In this document: positions 11,801 to 22,388 of the stretch, piece by piece
Position numbering within the stretch: the stretch's first letter is position 1
Layout of the letters: every line of letters begins with the position of its first letter
NCBI RefSeq assembly: GCF_018294505.1
Contig: NC_057808.1
Span: forward strand, 354,566,696 to 354,630,695
Reading direction: 5' to 3'
Length of the DNA: 64,000 nucleotides
Origin: Triticum aestivum
Lineage: Eukaryota; Streptophyta; Magnoliopsida; Poales; Poaceae
Translations under genes and position numbers: made by a program
Notes under the pieces: generated by a model
Database searches by the model: none
The model's input: only the letters and a program-made list of their open reading frames with translations
Told to the model about the DNA's origin: nothing

Positions 11801-12600
11801 CTGCGGCATCTCCTTGGTGCACATCCGGCTCGGATCGAGCTGGCCGCTCATCTGACAGATCAGATGAGGCCGGCTCTGGAGCGGAAGAACCCGGCGCGTG
11901 ACGAACGCGGCCAGAAGATCGGGCCCCGTCAGGCCCTCCGACTGGACCATCACCCGCAGTCGGGCGATGGCGGCGTTTCCAGCCGGCGTCAGCGTCACCG
12001 CCCGGAAGGACCACTGGGGCAGCCTGCCCGCCGGTGGGCCGGCTACGTAAGCCGGCAGGTTGATGTAGTCGCCCCGCGGAGCGATGTTCCGCACGTAGAA
12101 GTACGACTTCTGCCACTTCTTCACCGATTGGATCAGCGTGATGACGGGGAAGGGGTTGTCGGCGACCGATTTCCGCGACGCGATGAAGGCACCAGTCTGA
12201 GCCGGCACGCCTCGCATGCGCGTGCCTAGCTTCGACTGGAAGAACTCCCCCCAGAGCTCAAGGGTGGGGAGGACGCCGAGGTAGCCCTCGCACAGGGTGA
12301 CAAAGGCGGACAGCAGCACCACCGCGTTTGGGGTGAGGTGGTGCGGCTGGAGCTGGTAGAAGTCGAGCCAGGAGCGGAAGAACGCGTTCACTGGCAGACC
12401 GAAGCCGCGCAAGAAGTGCGAGCGGAAGACCACCCGCTCGCCCTCCTGCGGCTCCGGCCTGATTTCCCTCGCCGGCGCGCGACGGACCTCCACTTTGTCC
12501 GCGCCGGGCAACCGCCGTGTCTGGCGGAGGAACTCGACGTGGTCTTCGTGCACGTTGGAGCCGTCCCAATCCCCGCCATACTGCTCCGTGGGGGAGGCAT
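8847..12600 (-). CDS. Spliced antisense extra gene of the Tat element (Transposase_28-like N-terminal region)
   Basis: It lies on the strand opposite gag-pol. I reconstruct six exons with GT-AG borders: about 12600-11700, 11613-11189, 11104-10360, 10161-10077, 9929-9663 and 9565-8847. Exon 1 encodes the conserved region grass annotations call 'putative gypsy-type transposon' (ERVVFRSHFLRGFGLP, FFQSKLGTRM, WQKSYFYVRN). The middle exons are Ala/Glu-rich and acidic, predicted coiled coil (LRAKDAELAALVQERDRL). The last exon ends in an acidic run and TAG. The first ATG (12598-12600) is in a different frame from the exon body, so a frameshift near the start is likely. A TATA-like box at 12735-12748 on this strand could drive it. 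Function is unknown. The second gypsy element here carries a homologue in the same relative position. Confidence 0.75.
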
Positions 12601-12734
12601 GGCGAAAGCTAGCGCAGCGGCGGAGGAGCGTGCGGTGGAAGAGCGCGGCGGCGAGGCGCTGTCGCAAGAACTGGCAAGAGGAAGAAGACGGTGGAAGTAG
12701 GAGGAGCGTGCGAGGGCCTGCCGCCCTCCACCTC

Positions 12735-12748
12735 CCCCTACTTATAGC
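12735..12748 (-). promoter_or_regulatory. TATA-like box for the antisense gene
   Basis: On the minus strand this reads GCTATAAGTAGGGG and lies about 140 bases upstream of the first ATG of the antisense gene, between that gene and the 3' LTR. No other TATA-like string was seen nearby. Confidence 0.5.
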
Positions 12749-13168
12749 CTCACAAGGCCGAAGAGGCCGGACGTGGGGTTAACTGCGCCCGCTCCCCCCA
12801 CGTCTCGCGATTATTGCGCATAAATGCGAGCTGAAACTGCCGCACGGAACGTGCGGGCGGTTTCGGGATACAAAGGATCCGCGCCTGGGCCGGGGCGCGG
12901 ACGTGGCGGGGCCCCTCCCTGCGGCGACGTCCCGTCACGTGCGTGGGCTGGCAGGCTTTCCGGCCACATGGTTCGCAGACGGGCAGTGGCCGGCCCGCGG
13001 CCCGGCACGCGGGCCAGCGGGCTCCCGCCCTCCGACTCCGGAAGATTTCAACTCAGGCGGCGCGCCTGACCAAGGCCGGCTCCCAGCTGCCGGCTTGTCA
13101 AGATAGGAAGCTGATCAAGCTTCTCAACCCCTACTCCACCTCGAAGCCCAATCAGCTTCGGGGACTAC
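12749..13168. other. GC-rich spacer before the 3' LTR
   Basis: No coding signal on either strand. It ends in AGCTTCGGGGACTAC directly before the 3' LTR, the place expected for the polypurine tract; only the CGGGGA part is purine-rich. On the minus strand this is the upstream region of the antisense gene. Confidence 0.5.
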
Positions 13169-14360
13169 TGTCGGAGTAAATGGCCACGGGTAGCCCAACC
13201 GACTACTCCTGGTTCTTCAGAAAAACTATCAGGCCTTCGGGCCTTCAAGCATTCCAAGCATTTGGGCCGCCTTCCCTGGCCGGCTACCTCTGAAGCCGAC
13301 TCCCGGAAAGCGACCCAGCCTCAAGCAACCCCTCCCCAGGACGATTACGGGGTGGTCGACTCCAAGAAGCCGGCAAAGAAGGACGCCGACTCCTAGGGGC
13401 CGGCCGAGACCTCAACCACCAAAGCCGTTCCCACATAACGACGACAAGACGGGGAGTGGCCACAGTGCGGCCCACTACCCCCGAAGCCCGAGGCGGGCAT
13501 GGCTACAGGAAGCCGTACGGGACGGCTATCTCCCGTGCGGCTTGGCACTGTAGCCATGCTAGCCTCGACGTCATCCACGACAGACTCCCGTACGGCCCAC
13601 GGGCGGCGGGCCCCTTCAGCCAGAGAGAGGCGTGGAGGCGGCCCGGCCTTTCCCAGTCGGCCAAGGGCGTAGCCGGCCCCCAGAAGCCAGCTACTCCCTT
13701 CCTCGAAGCAGGAGCCCCATTAAGGAGACAAGACGAGGTAAGGCTACAGTGAGAGCCCCCAAGGCGGCCCACTGTAGCCACGCTTACCTCGACAAAGCCC
13801 TCGTCATCAGAGGCGAGGCTACAGTAAGCAGCCGCCGACAAGACCCTAGGCGGTGGGGCCGGCCTGTCGACCAAGAAGCCGGCAGCCGGCGGGACCCACC
13901 AGCCGGCGGGGCCCAATTGCCGGCGGAGAGGCCGGCAAGCGTAGACACTGACGGCTGGGATCAGCTCCCAGTCGGATTACCATTGTACCCCCGGGGGGTA
14001 GGCCTATATAAACCCCCCGTAGCGCCCATGCAAAGGGTTGGCCTCTGATCATAGTTGGCTTCTAAACATAACACACACACCATAGATAGAGAGAAGAAAG
14101 AGCTAGCCTTGTTCTTCTTCTCCCTTGAACCCCAAAACAGCTCTAGGTGCGATTGTAGCTACTTTCACCGATCTAGTGACTATGCGGAGACCCCGCAGAG
14201 CAGGACTAGGGGTGTTATCTCCTCGGAGAGCCCCGAACCTGGGTAAGATCCGCCGGCGTGCATGTCTTCGCCTCATCCCATTTCCAGGCACCGACGACGT
14301 CTTATTGGCACCCACACAGATAAGCCATCCCTTGGCATATGTCGCACCAACCACCCGACA
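13169..14360 (+). repeat. 3' LTR of the Tat gypsy element
   Basis: 1192 bp, aligned end to end with 444-1635 without net length change. I counted about 22 substitutions by eye, roughly 17 transitions and 5 transversions. It is followed by CTGGG (14361-14365), the right target duplication. Confidence 0.95.
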
Positions 14361-14469
14361 CTGGGTAAACGATCCGTGTGCTTCCTGTTAGACCTGCTCT
14401 TCTCACAACCCCGCGCCCGCCAACCGTAGAAGGGATTCCAGTGATCCCATAGGTGTCGTTTCCCCGACA
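14361..14469 (+). mobile_element. Older LTR, 3' end piece
   Basis: Starts with the second CTGGG copy and continues the LTR interrupted at 443. It ends in GGTGTCGTTTCCCCGACA. Sequence directly after it (14470 on) is not a primer binding site but matches the CACTA-internal repeat, so this is a 3' or solo LTR inserted into CACTA1. Confidence 0.75.
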
Positions 14470-14470
14470 C

Positions 14471-15812
14471 GAGCTATTCCTCCGGGTCGAAGCATGGATC
14501 AGTGGCACTGACATGTGTACCTACAAGCAACCAGTAAATGGCAAAAGTTAAACTGCAATTGCACAAATGATGTGAAATACTGTAAGACATGGGATGCAGC
14601 TAACTTTGACGGCAAACAACATCATCGGCCATTATGACCCTGCGTATGTACATGGACAAGCATGTTAAGTACAACAGGGTTAGCATCCACCAAAAATAGC
14701 AAATGAGCAGCATCTCTAGTACATCTTCATTGCGGAGAGTAGCATGGTAGCAAATGGACAGATTAAAAATGGATACAACTGTTAATTGCAACAGGCTTAA
14801 CAACATCCTAAGTCATGTTTTGTAAGTTTGTAGCCATTGAAATACAACTGTTTAAAAATGGATTCAACTGTTAATTGCAACATGCTTAATAGACATTGAA
14901 ACCGGTACTGATAAAAATGCAATTGGCATAGTTAAACATCACAAGGCAGGTGCTGCCAGAGCAGAGAATTGCCCAGATGTCTATAAAAAGGTAGGGAAAG
15001 TAGCAAAAACGTGTTAGTCATGTTTACTAGAACATGCTTAATACATCGACCGTACAGAACATAGCCATTAATTGCAACTGGTATTGGTAAGATTGAACTG
15101 GTGAGTACATACTTGGTAAGTCCTGAGAGGTAGTTGCTGGGGCACTTCATCTTGGCCAGAGCCCGCCCAAAGTCAGCGACGACGGAGGCGAGCTGTTCCT
15201 CCGGTTCAAAGCGTGGATCAGTGCCACTGACATGTGTACCTACAGGCAACCAGTAAATGGTAGAAGTTAAACTGCAATTGCACAAATTATGTGAAGTACT
15301 GTAAGACATGGGATGCAGCTCACCTCGACGGCAAACAAAAGCATCGGCCATTATGACCCTGCGTAAGTACATGGACATGCGTGTTAAGTACAACAGGGTT
15401 AGCATCCATTAAAAATAGCAAATGGGCAGCATCTCTAGTGATATCCTGAGTCATGTATTGTAAGTTTGTTGCTGGTATTGGTGAAATTGAGCTGGACACG
15501 GTAATATTTGAACATCACACAGTGTGCAATACTGAAATAAACAAGGCACGAACATGCTTAATACATCAACCGTACAAATCATAGCCATTGCAAGTGGTAT
15601 TGGTAAGATTTAGCTGGTCAGATCTTACCTGTAAAGTCCTGGGGGTAGTCCCTGGGGGACTTCATCTGGGCCAGAGCCTACACCATGTCGGCTGCGGCGG
15701 CGGAGGCGAGGTGTTCCTCCGGGTCAACACGCACAGTTGCCATCGCGCCATGGATCGCCATCACCTCCTGGCGGGGGGGTTTGGAGGCATGAGGATGTTT
15801 CGCAGGTGCCAT
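14471..15812 (-). pseudogene. Decayed CACTA gene with tandemly duplicated GxDPRF exons
   Basis: Three related blocks start at 14471, 15190 and 15708 (spacings about 719 and 518). On the minus strand they give exon-like pieces flanked by splice signals. One ends VCRRG at a GTGAGC donor; the next begins GTHVSGTDPRFEPEEQ after a TAG acceptor and continues to KMKCPSNYLSG. The rightmost block has an ATG near 15812, reads PEEHLASAAAADMV, then meets an in-frame TAG and resumes ALAQMKSP. CACTA2 has the homologous exon reading GTYVIGKDPRFDP, linked there to a B3-like exon. Function unknown; probably a CACTA-borne DNA-binding protein gene. Confidence 0.55.
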
Positions 15813-16350
15813 TTAAGCAATCAGGCCGGGGCCGTGATAGAGATCGGTGGGTTGCCTGACTGGATCCGAGCAGAATGTAGATGTGGTTGAAGCTGTGGTT
15901 GCGGCGGCGGCGGTTTGAGATGCCGGTAGGGGGAGGCGCAAGGGGGGATACTGAGGGCGGGGATGTGGTTGGAGGAATAAATTCTGAAATCGCGCGCCTA
16001 ATGAAAATTTCGCTGTGAAACTTGAAACTTGGGTGGGGGAAACACACAACACAGACGAAGCGCGTAAAATACTCGTGTGCAAGAAAAAAGGAAGTTGGCA
16101 GATCCCGTCTCCAAAAAATGTACATGTGTACTTGATTTTTTCGGTCAATGGTACGCCTGGTTTATTAGGAAACATCGCACAGGTAACTGACTTATGGGTC
16201 ATTAACGCAAAAAAACGCAGACGGGTACGACATAGAAACCGTGTGTTTTGTGATCTTCTAATGATTAACGCAAAAAACGCACACAGGCACACATGCTAAT
16301 CAACACTCAAAGCCCTCAAAGGATGCTCTTACCGACATTGTACGTTATTA

Positions 16351-16704
16351 CTACAAACTTAAAGTACTACTGGTAATTTGCTCTAATACTACAAACTTAA
16401 ACGACTTCTCACATGCTGCCATTGGGGCATGCTGGCCAGACGTCGGTGTTCTCCTTCCCAGCCTTGTAGGCGGCAACCCACCGTGGTTTATCTCCGCCAA
16501 GCTCTCCTCACCACGGCGTGCGGCCTCTTTTTTCTTGCGGCGGCAGGACTCTCTTTTCTTGACAGCTTTCTGCCTTTTCCGCTCCTTCTGTGCGGCTTTG
16601 GCCGCCTCTAGATCCATGACCCATTCGGTCATGGCAGCCTCAAAGTCCGCCCATGTAATTGTCTGGCCGCCGGCGGCGATGAACTCGGCGCGGCGAGATG
16701 CCAT
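16351..16704 (-). CDS. Hypothetical basic coiled-coil protein, 117 aa
   Basis: Starts at ATG 16704-16702 (MASRRAEFI). The N terminus has a short region (TITWADFEAAMTEWVMDL), then a strongly basic Lys/Arg helix (QKERKRQKAVKKRESCRRKK) and a tail rich in Ser and Pro. I recognise no family. It could be an exon of a CACTA gene or a chance frame; the Lys-rich helix and an authentic ATG favour a remnant of a real gene. A direct repeat of the start region (ATGCCATCGCTTCCTTACCA) occurs about 57 bases away at 16699 and 16755. Confidence 0.35.
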   Translation of the reverse strand: MASRRAEFIAAGGQTITWADFEAAMTEWVMDLEAAKAAQKERKRQKAVKKRESCRRKKKEAARRGEESLAEINHGGLPPTRLGRRTPTSGQHAPMAACEKSFKFVVLEQITSSTLSL

Positions 16705-17094
16705 CGCTTCCTTACCATGCGGTCGCGAGCGGCGAGTAACACGGCGCGACGGGATGCCATCGCTTCCTTACCAGTTACTGTGCGCCACGGTGCCATGGAC
16801 GACGCCTGGAGAGAGCTCTGGGACGGAGGGGCTGGGCAGCCGTACAGTGCGGTGGTATTCAAGAGCTCAACGACAACAGAAATTTGGCTTCCCTTACAAT
16901 TTTGCTCGTTCATTATCGCACACGGTTCATCTCCGTCGCTTCCGGAAACAGTGTGCGTTGAGCCTATTGTGTGTTGCATTATGATTGGCCGGAACCCCAG
17001 CCACGCGGATCGCGCATGTGCACCGTAGGATGCACCGCGATCGAACGGCAATCCACGTCCCTCACATCACAGCCGTGCACCTGTAGCTGGATTG

Positions 17095-18765
17095 GATTTA
17101 TATGCACTAAATGCCTAGAAAATGCACATAATCCCCTAAATATGGTAAATGAGCCCGGAAAAATGCCAAATTTGAACACGGTGATTTGCAGGGTGTATGT
17201 TCGTCGTAGAAAAAAACTCCAGGGCTAAGAACGAAGAAAATTTGGATTCCCCTTCAATCTTGGGGATTTCCCTCTCGAAAGCGTGGAACTTCCTCGGTGA
17301 TGGTTCGATTTATGAAGGGCGTGCATGACGACATAAGCCAAACCTTCTCAAATTTTTACCAGGGCATGGTGAGGTCATACCATGGCACCATGCCAGGCGT
17401 CATGTTTTTTAAGCATTTATTTCATTTTTTAGACAGTTGAAAACCAACAAACAAACATTTGTGGTTGACTATTGCCACACATTTCATCGAAATATCTGTC
17501 CATTCCTTTTAAAAGGCATGAGAATTTACTAAATGGCACGAGCATGGTTTTCCAGGCCGTTCTTGTGGACCCTTTCATGCACCGATTGTTTGAACTTGAA
17601 TTATGTGCATTAATGCCTAGGAAATGCTCATAATCCCCTAAATATTGCAAATGAACCCGGAAAAGTGCCAAATTTGGACTTGGTGATTTGCAGGTTGTAT
17701 GTTCATCATAGAAAAAAACTCGTGGACAAAGGACAAAGGAAATTTGGATCCCCTTCAATCTTGGTGATTTCCCCCTCGAAACCATGAAACTTCCTCGATG
17801 ATGGTTCATTTTATGAAAGGCGTGCATGACGACATTTTTACCAGGGCACGGTGAGGTCATACCATGGCACCACACCAAGCGTCATGTTTTCCAAGCATGT
17901 ATTTCATTTTTTTATAGTTGTTAACCCAGTAAACGACGCGTTTATGGTTGACTATTGCCACACATTTCTTTGAAATATCTGCCCATTCCTTGTAAAAGGC
18001 ATGAGAATGTACTAAATAGCACGAGCACGGTTTTCCAGACCGTTCTTGTGCACCTTTTCATCTACCGATTGTTCGAATTTGAATTATGTGCATAATTAAT
18101 GCCTAGAAAATGCACATAATCCCCTAAATATGTTAAATGCGTTCGGAAAAATGTCAAATTTGAACACGTTGCATTTGAGGCGGTATGTTGATCGTTGGAA
18201 AAAACGGAATGACAAACTAGGACGGAAATTTGGATTCCCCTTCAATCTTGGTGATTTCCCTCTCGAAAGCATTGAACTTCCTCAGTGATGGTTCGATTTA
18301 TGAAGGGCGTGCATGACGACATAAATCAAACCTTCTCAGCTTTTAACCAGGGCACGGTGAGGCCATACCATGGCACCACGCCAGCCGTCATGTTTTTCAA
18401 GCACATATTTCATTGTTCTATATATAGTTGATAACCCAGTAAATGACGCGTTTGTGGTTGACTATTGCCACACATTCCATTGAAATCTCTGCCCATTCCT
18501 TGTAAAAGGCTTGAGAAATTTCTAAATACCACGAGTATGGTTTTTCCAAACCGTTCTTGTGCACCCTTTCATGCACCGATTGTTTGAATTTGAATTATGT
18601 GCATTAATGCCTACAAAATGCACATAATCCCCTAAATATTGTAAATGAACCCGAAAAAGTGTCAAATTTGAACACGATGATTAGCAGGGTTTATGTTCAT
18701 CTTAGAAAAAAAACTCATGGATGAAGGACAAAGCAAATTTGGATTCCCATTCAATCTCGGTGATT
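17095..18765. repeat. About 0.5-kb tandem repeats, 3 to 3.5 copies
   Basis: The landmark CATAATCCCCTAAATAT begins at 17127, 17629, 18113 and 18623, giving periods of 502, 484 and 510. Other landmarks (TTTGGATTCCCCTTCAATC, CATACCATGGCACCA) repeat in the same order. No gene is seen in it; the frame at 17429-17878 is a shadow. Internal arrays like this are common in CACTA elements. Confidence 0.88.
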
Positions 18766-19049
18766 TACTATCGCACACGATTCATCTCCGTCGCCTCTGC
18801 GAACCGTGTGTGTTCACTCACACATGAAAAAGGAAAAAGAAAACCCTCGCCCACTTCGTCCCCACTCACTCGTCGCGGACTCCTCCGCAACTCTGCACCC
18901 TAAGCTCGACGGCTGTTGGCGGTGGGCGTAGGTCGTGCTCCAAACGGCACCGGATTTCGCCCCTACTGTTTTCCGCCGCCTATCCGCACCCACATTCTAG
19001 ACTCTCGTCGACTGGGGTTTTCTGCGGGATTGGGCTGGGGATTTTTCTC

Positions 19050-20569
19050 ATGGAGAAGGTAATCAACTTAATTAGCAAAATATTCACTCATCTCTTATCG
19101 TAGTCCATCCGTCGCTGTTAATCAACCGGCGGAAATCACCGTGGAATCATTTTTGTTCTAGCTGATTCGTGGGTGTTCATTCATGTGTCCACAGTGCGAG
19201 CACAAATTGGGCAACTGTGGTCGTGGCCAGTCGGAAACGAAGTTCTATCTCACCATTCCGGATGACTTTAGGGAGTGCTCGGTATGTTCAATCTCAACCT
19301 ACCACGGTCGGCATGGCCTAAATTTGTGAACATATACCGTCTGTTGCTACATTGTCTATATATTTGCATCAATTCTTGTTACATTATCTATTTTTAATTC
19401 TATATTTTTGGACTTTGCTTTCATCTATATATGGATCTGTTCTATCTGTTACTCCCATATTTGCATCTTGCTCTGTTATTTCAATATATCTAATTTACGA
19501 TCTTAATTTTCATTTCAAGCAGTACATCCCTTGCTTTGCAAGAATAGGAGTAGAAGGAAATCTTGGGCTTTACTTTGCTGATGACTCCCAGGATGTCATA
19601 TTGACAACACAACATGGATTTACAATGACGGTTAGCGTAAAACTTGATAAAGATGGTCACTCCTATTTTAATGCGGACCTTTGGAGAAAAATGTCTAAGT
19701 GTTATGAAATGAAAGCTGGCACTAAAATTCTAGTGCTTGCACCACAGCCTGGTCTAATTAACATGGATGTTTACTTCCCCAACGTCATCAGCCGATCAAA
19801 GTCTGATCGAGGTTAGTGTCCTTTAAACTTTCTCCATGCTGTCATATTACTATTTAAGCAACCAATTGATCACTATTTAAGCAACCAATTGTGATATCAT
19901 ATTCTGACTCCGTTCCTAGGCAGCAACAAATTCTATTTACCAATTTATGCGCACTATATATTCTTCTGCCATGTTCTGAATAAATAATACCTTTCCACCT
20001 TTTAAGCAGGATATGTTGGATGCATAGTGAATGATCTGTATGTTACTAAGCGTACCGAATTTCACTGGAAGGACCTGAAGCATGTCATAAACTTTGTTGA
20101 TAATCTGACAGAGATGGCACAGCGTTTGAATGCTGGATTTTGAATGGGATTAATTAGACCTATGGTGCACACACTGAACAAGACCAATTGTGTGCACAAA
20201 ACACTGGTAAAAAGTCTTATTTTAATGTTGATGCTCATAAACTATATATATCTTCAACGATATGTTACAATTCTTTTTTATTCTACATGTCAACAGAAAT
20301 TGCCCCCTGTAGCAGTTCTTGGATCGATTTCCCGGCATGGTCGAATTACACTTGTGCCTGCTAATAACGCCAACGTGATTGCAAGGTACTGCATTTCTCG
20401 CAAAAATGGAACCATTCAAATTAACAAGTTCTCGCTTCTCGTGGCAATGCATCCATATTGGAAAATTGGAGACACTGTTCTAGTCATGCTCTACCAAGGC
20501 ATAGGAGGGCTCTTCCTTTTCATTGACGAGATGCCGAGTCGCCGTGATCAAGCTACTTCCAGTGGATAG
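19050..20569 (+). pseudogene. Two-domain B3-like DNA-binding protein gene in CACTA1
   Basis: Five exons with GT-AG borders and consistent phase: 19050-19058 (MEK), 19195-19281, 19523-19811, 20010-20206 and 20297-20569. Exons 2-3 form one B3-like domain: TKFYLTIPDDF as first strand, then GHSYFNADLWRKMSKCYEMK and AGTKILVL, which match the G-W-F-x-L-K-x-GD-x-F pattern of B3 C-terminal halves. Exons 4-5 give a second B3-like domain (LGSISRHGRITLVP, then HPYWKIGDTVLVMLY). An in-frame TGA at 20141-20143 interrupts exon 4 just before RMGLIRP-like sequence, explicable as CGA to TGA. B3 proteins bind DNA in the nucleus. The gene sits between tandem repeats and the right terminus; CACTA2 carries a paralogue at 58440. 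Confidence 0.7.
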
Positions 20570-20954
20570 TTGTGGTTGTTGGCCCTCAACTTCTTAAAAT
20601 GTGCTAGCTGTTACTCTATATGTTAAGTATGTAGATATGGACCATATGGTTGTTGGCCCTTAGCCTCTTAAAATGTGATAGTTATTACTATGTTAAGTAT
20701 GTAGATATGGACCATATGGTTGACAAAACCGTGTTACGAAGATCCTCCTTTTGTTGAATAGTGTAACCACTATATATATGTTACTCAAATGCTGTTACCC
20801 AAGTTCATAAACTTTCATGGAAAGTATTAGTATCGTACACAGTTCATTGAGTTTAAATGTCTGCCCGATGTCCAGAAGGCATTTGCATATTAACTATCCA
20901 TATTGCAAATTCACACACATGTTAACATAAGGAAACGTATGTGTAACATACTAA

Positions 20955-21635
20955 TCATCGCACACGAGTACTCGCGGACGCATCGTGTGCGATACTCCGC
21001 CACCGCAAGCAACTAGTTTGCATTTTTCGAAGTTTTTTGTACACACAGAATCGCACACGAAGTAACTGTATTGACCGTCTGTGTTGTAATTTCTCATCGC
21101 AAATAGTTCATCCGAGTCAGCTGTTTGCCACGTATCACACACATCTTGTTTACACGACTCATTTGTGTTCTTTTGGATCATCGCAAGCAGTTCATCCATG
21201 TGAACTGTATGCCGCATATCACACACATGTTGTTAAGTTGAACCATTTCTGTTGCGTTCCCTAATCGAAAATAGTTCGTCCGAGTCGTATGCCGTATATC
21301 GCACACACATTGATATGGCTGACCGTTTCTGTTGTTCTACCTCATCGCAAACAATTCGAATGGATTAACCGTGTATCCTGCATCACACACACATTGTTGT
21401 GGCTGCCCGTTTCTATTGTTATGCCTCATCGCAGACAGTTTGAATGGATTAACCGTGTGTCCTGCATTGCACACGCAACTAAAATCTGAACCGTGTTTGA
21501 TGGCTCTGCCATCGCAAATGTTTTGCACCTTTTTTGACGGTTTTTTACACCACCGTTTGCGATTGTTGCAGAGCACACAGTTTCGACAAAGGGTCTCTGA
21601 TCGTAGTGCCGCGTAAGCAGTATCCTGCAGTAGTG
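20955..21635. repeat. Subterminal repeat region and right end of CACTA1
   Basis: Repeated units of about 70-80 bases built from CATCGCAAACAGTTCATCCG, a TGAACCGTATGC-like part and ATCGCACACAC, ending in CTCTGATCGTAGTG and CAGTAGTG. CACTA transposases act on arrays of such subterminal motifs. The next three bases are ATC; the matching left duplication is not in the window. Confidence 0.85.
20957..20993. repeat. Perfect 11-bp inverted repeat at the start of the subterminal block
   Basis: ATCGCACACGA (20957-20967) and its exact complement TCGTGTGCGAT (20983-20993) with a 15-base loop. The motif is the core of the subterminal repeat, so this is a plausible binding site for a CACTA-encoded DNA-binding protein. 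Confidence 0.7.
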
Positions 21636-21662
21636 ATCGCCTTACGAAACTAAATTATATTC

Positions 21663-22388
21663 CTAATAAAAGCCACGGCGCTCGCAGGAGCGCTTGCGGC
21701 GCGCCACGAGTGCCCTGGTGCGCGGCCGTTTCCCAGTGCGCCGACACAACGCCTCGTCCTCAGCCTCGCAACTCGTGAGGTGCTGATTGGCGGCTTGCCG
21801 GCGGGCGAGCGTGATCTCACCGGTGTGGTGATCCAGCGCTAACAAGTACTCCTCCTCGCTGGAAGCGTGCACCCAGTCCACGTACCGCCAAGCGTAGATG
21901 AGGCGCTTGGGCCCGACTGCACTCAGGGCTTTGGCACGGGCGTCCTCCGCCACCCTCACGGCCCTCGCACGAGCCTTCTGCCAAAGAGCCAATTGCCTGA
22001 CTCTCTCGGTCGCGACATAGGCCTGCCAAGCAGCTTGCCCCGCGGCGCGCTTCTCTTCCTTGGCCTTCTTCTCCACCTCTATTTTTGCGTGCTCTGCCGG
22101 AGGCAAAGCCTCCCACAAGGTGACATCCATTTCTTTCCAATGCTCCTCAAGGCTGGGGGGCTCGGCGGGCGGTGCGGCGTTCTCCTCATAGCGGGGAGCC
22201 GACGCGTCCTCCGACACGCGTGCTGGCGAGATTGGGAATGCCGACGCGTCCACCTCGACGCGTCACGGTGAGGAGCGAAACGCCGACGCGTCCTCCTCGA
22301 CTAGTGGCGGTGAGGAACGGAACAACGACGCGTGAGCGTCCACGCGGTGCAGCGAGGGGCGCCTAGGGCTTGGGAGGGGCGATGCCAT
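21663..22388 (-). pseudogene. Hypothetical Ala/Glu-rich protein with one internal stop
   Basis: From ATG 22388-22386 (MASPLPSPRRPSLHRVD) the frame runs to TGA 22265-22263, then stays open in the same frame to TAG 21665-21663. The two parts read continuously (DASAFRSSP, stop, RVEVDASAFPISP), so this is one gene with a nonsense codon that could come from CGA. The first part repeats a DASAF/SP motif, visible in DNA as repeated GACGCGTC. The middle is a charged helix (AKIEVEKKAKEEKRAAGQAA), followed by a segment with YAWRYVDWVHASSEEEYLL. I do not recognise a named domain. It begins 28 bases beyond the CACTA1 end. Confidence 0.5.

Larger units (their letters stand above)
444..14360 (+). mobile_element. 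Complete Ty3/gypsy LTR retrotransposon, Tat lineage
   Basis: The ends are defined by two 1192-bp LTRs starting TGTCGG and ending CCGACA, flanked by CTGGG on both sides. Internal order is primer binding site, gag, protease, reverse transcriptase, RNase H, a second archaeal-type RNase H, integrase, then a spliced gene on the opposite strand before the 3' LTR. Integrase after RT makes it gypsy; the additional RNase H and the antisense gene are features known from the Tat group (Grande1, RIRE2, Retand types). By eye the LTRs differ at about 22 of 1192 sites (roughly 98% identity), mostly transitions, so insertion was recent. Pol carries several nonsense codons and one frameshift, so this copy is not autonomous. 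Confidence 0.93.
14470..21635. mobile_element. CACTA1: right-hand part of a CACTA DNA transposon
   Basis: The right end reads CTGCAGTAGTG at 21625-21635, the inverse of CACTACTGCAG, and is preceded by about 680 bp of subterminal repeats. The same terminus with close similarity occurs at 63640-63707 (CACTA2). Inside are a decayed minus-strand gene in tandem copies, 0.5-kb tandem repeats and a plus-strand B3-like pseudogene. The left part lies beyond the older LTR and outside the window. No transposase (TNP2-like) is visible, so it is presumably non-autonomous. Confidence 0.8.

Noticed and set aside
10274..12229. A 651-codon plus-strand frame opposite the antisense gene
   Set aside because: It is a GC-rich shadow. 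The minus strand here has canonical introns and a homologue in the second gypsy element; the plus frame shows no domain and is low complexity.
17095..18765. CRISPR-like array
   Set aside because: Units are about 500 bp without short repeat/spacer alternation, and the window is clearly plant nuclear DNA.
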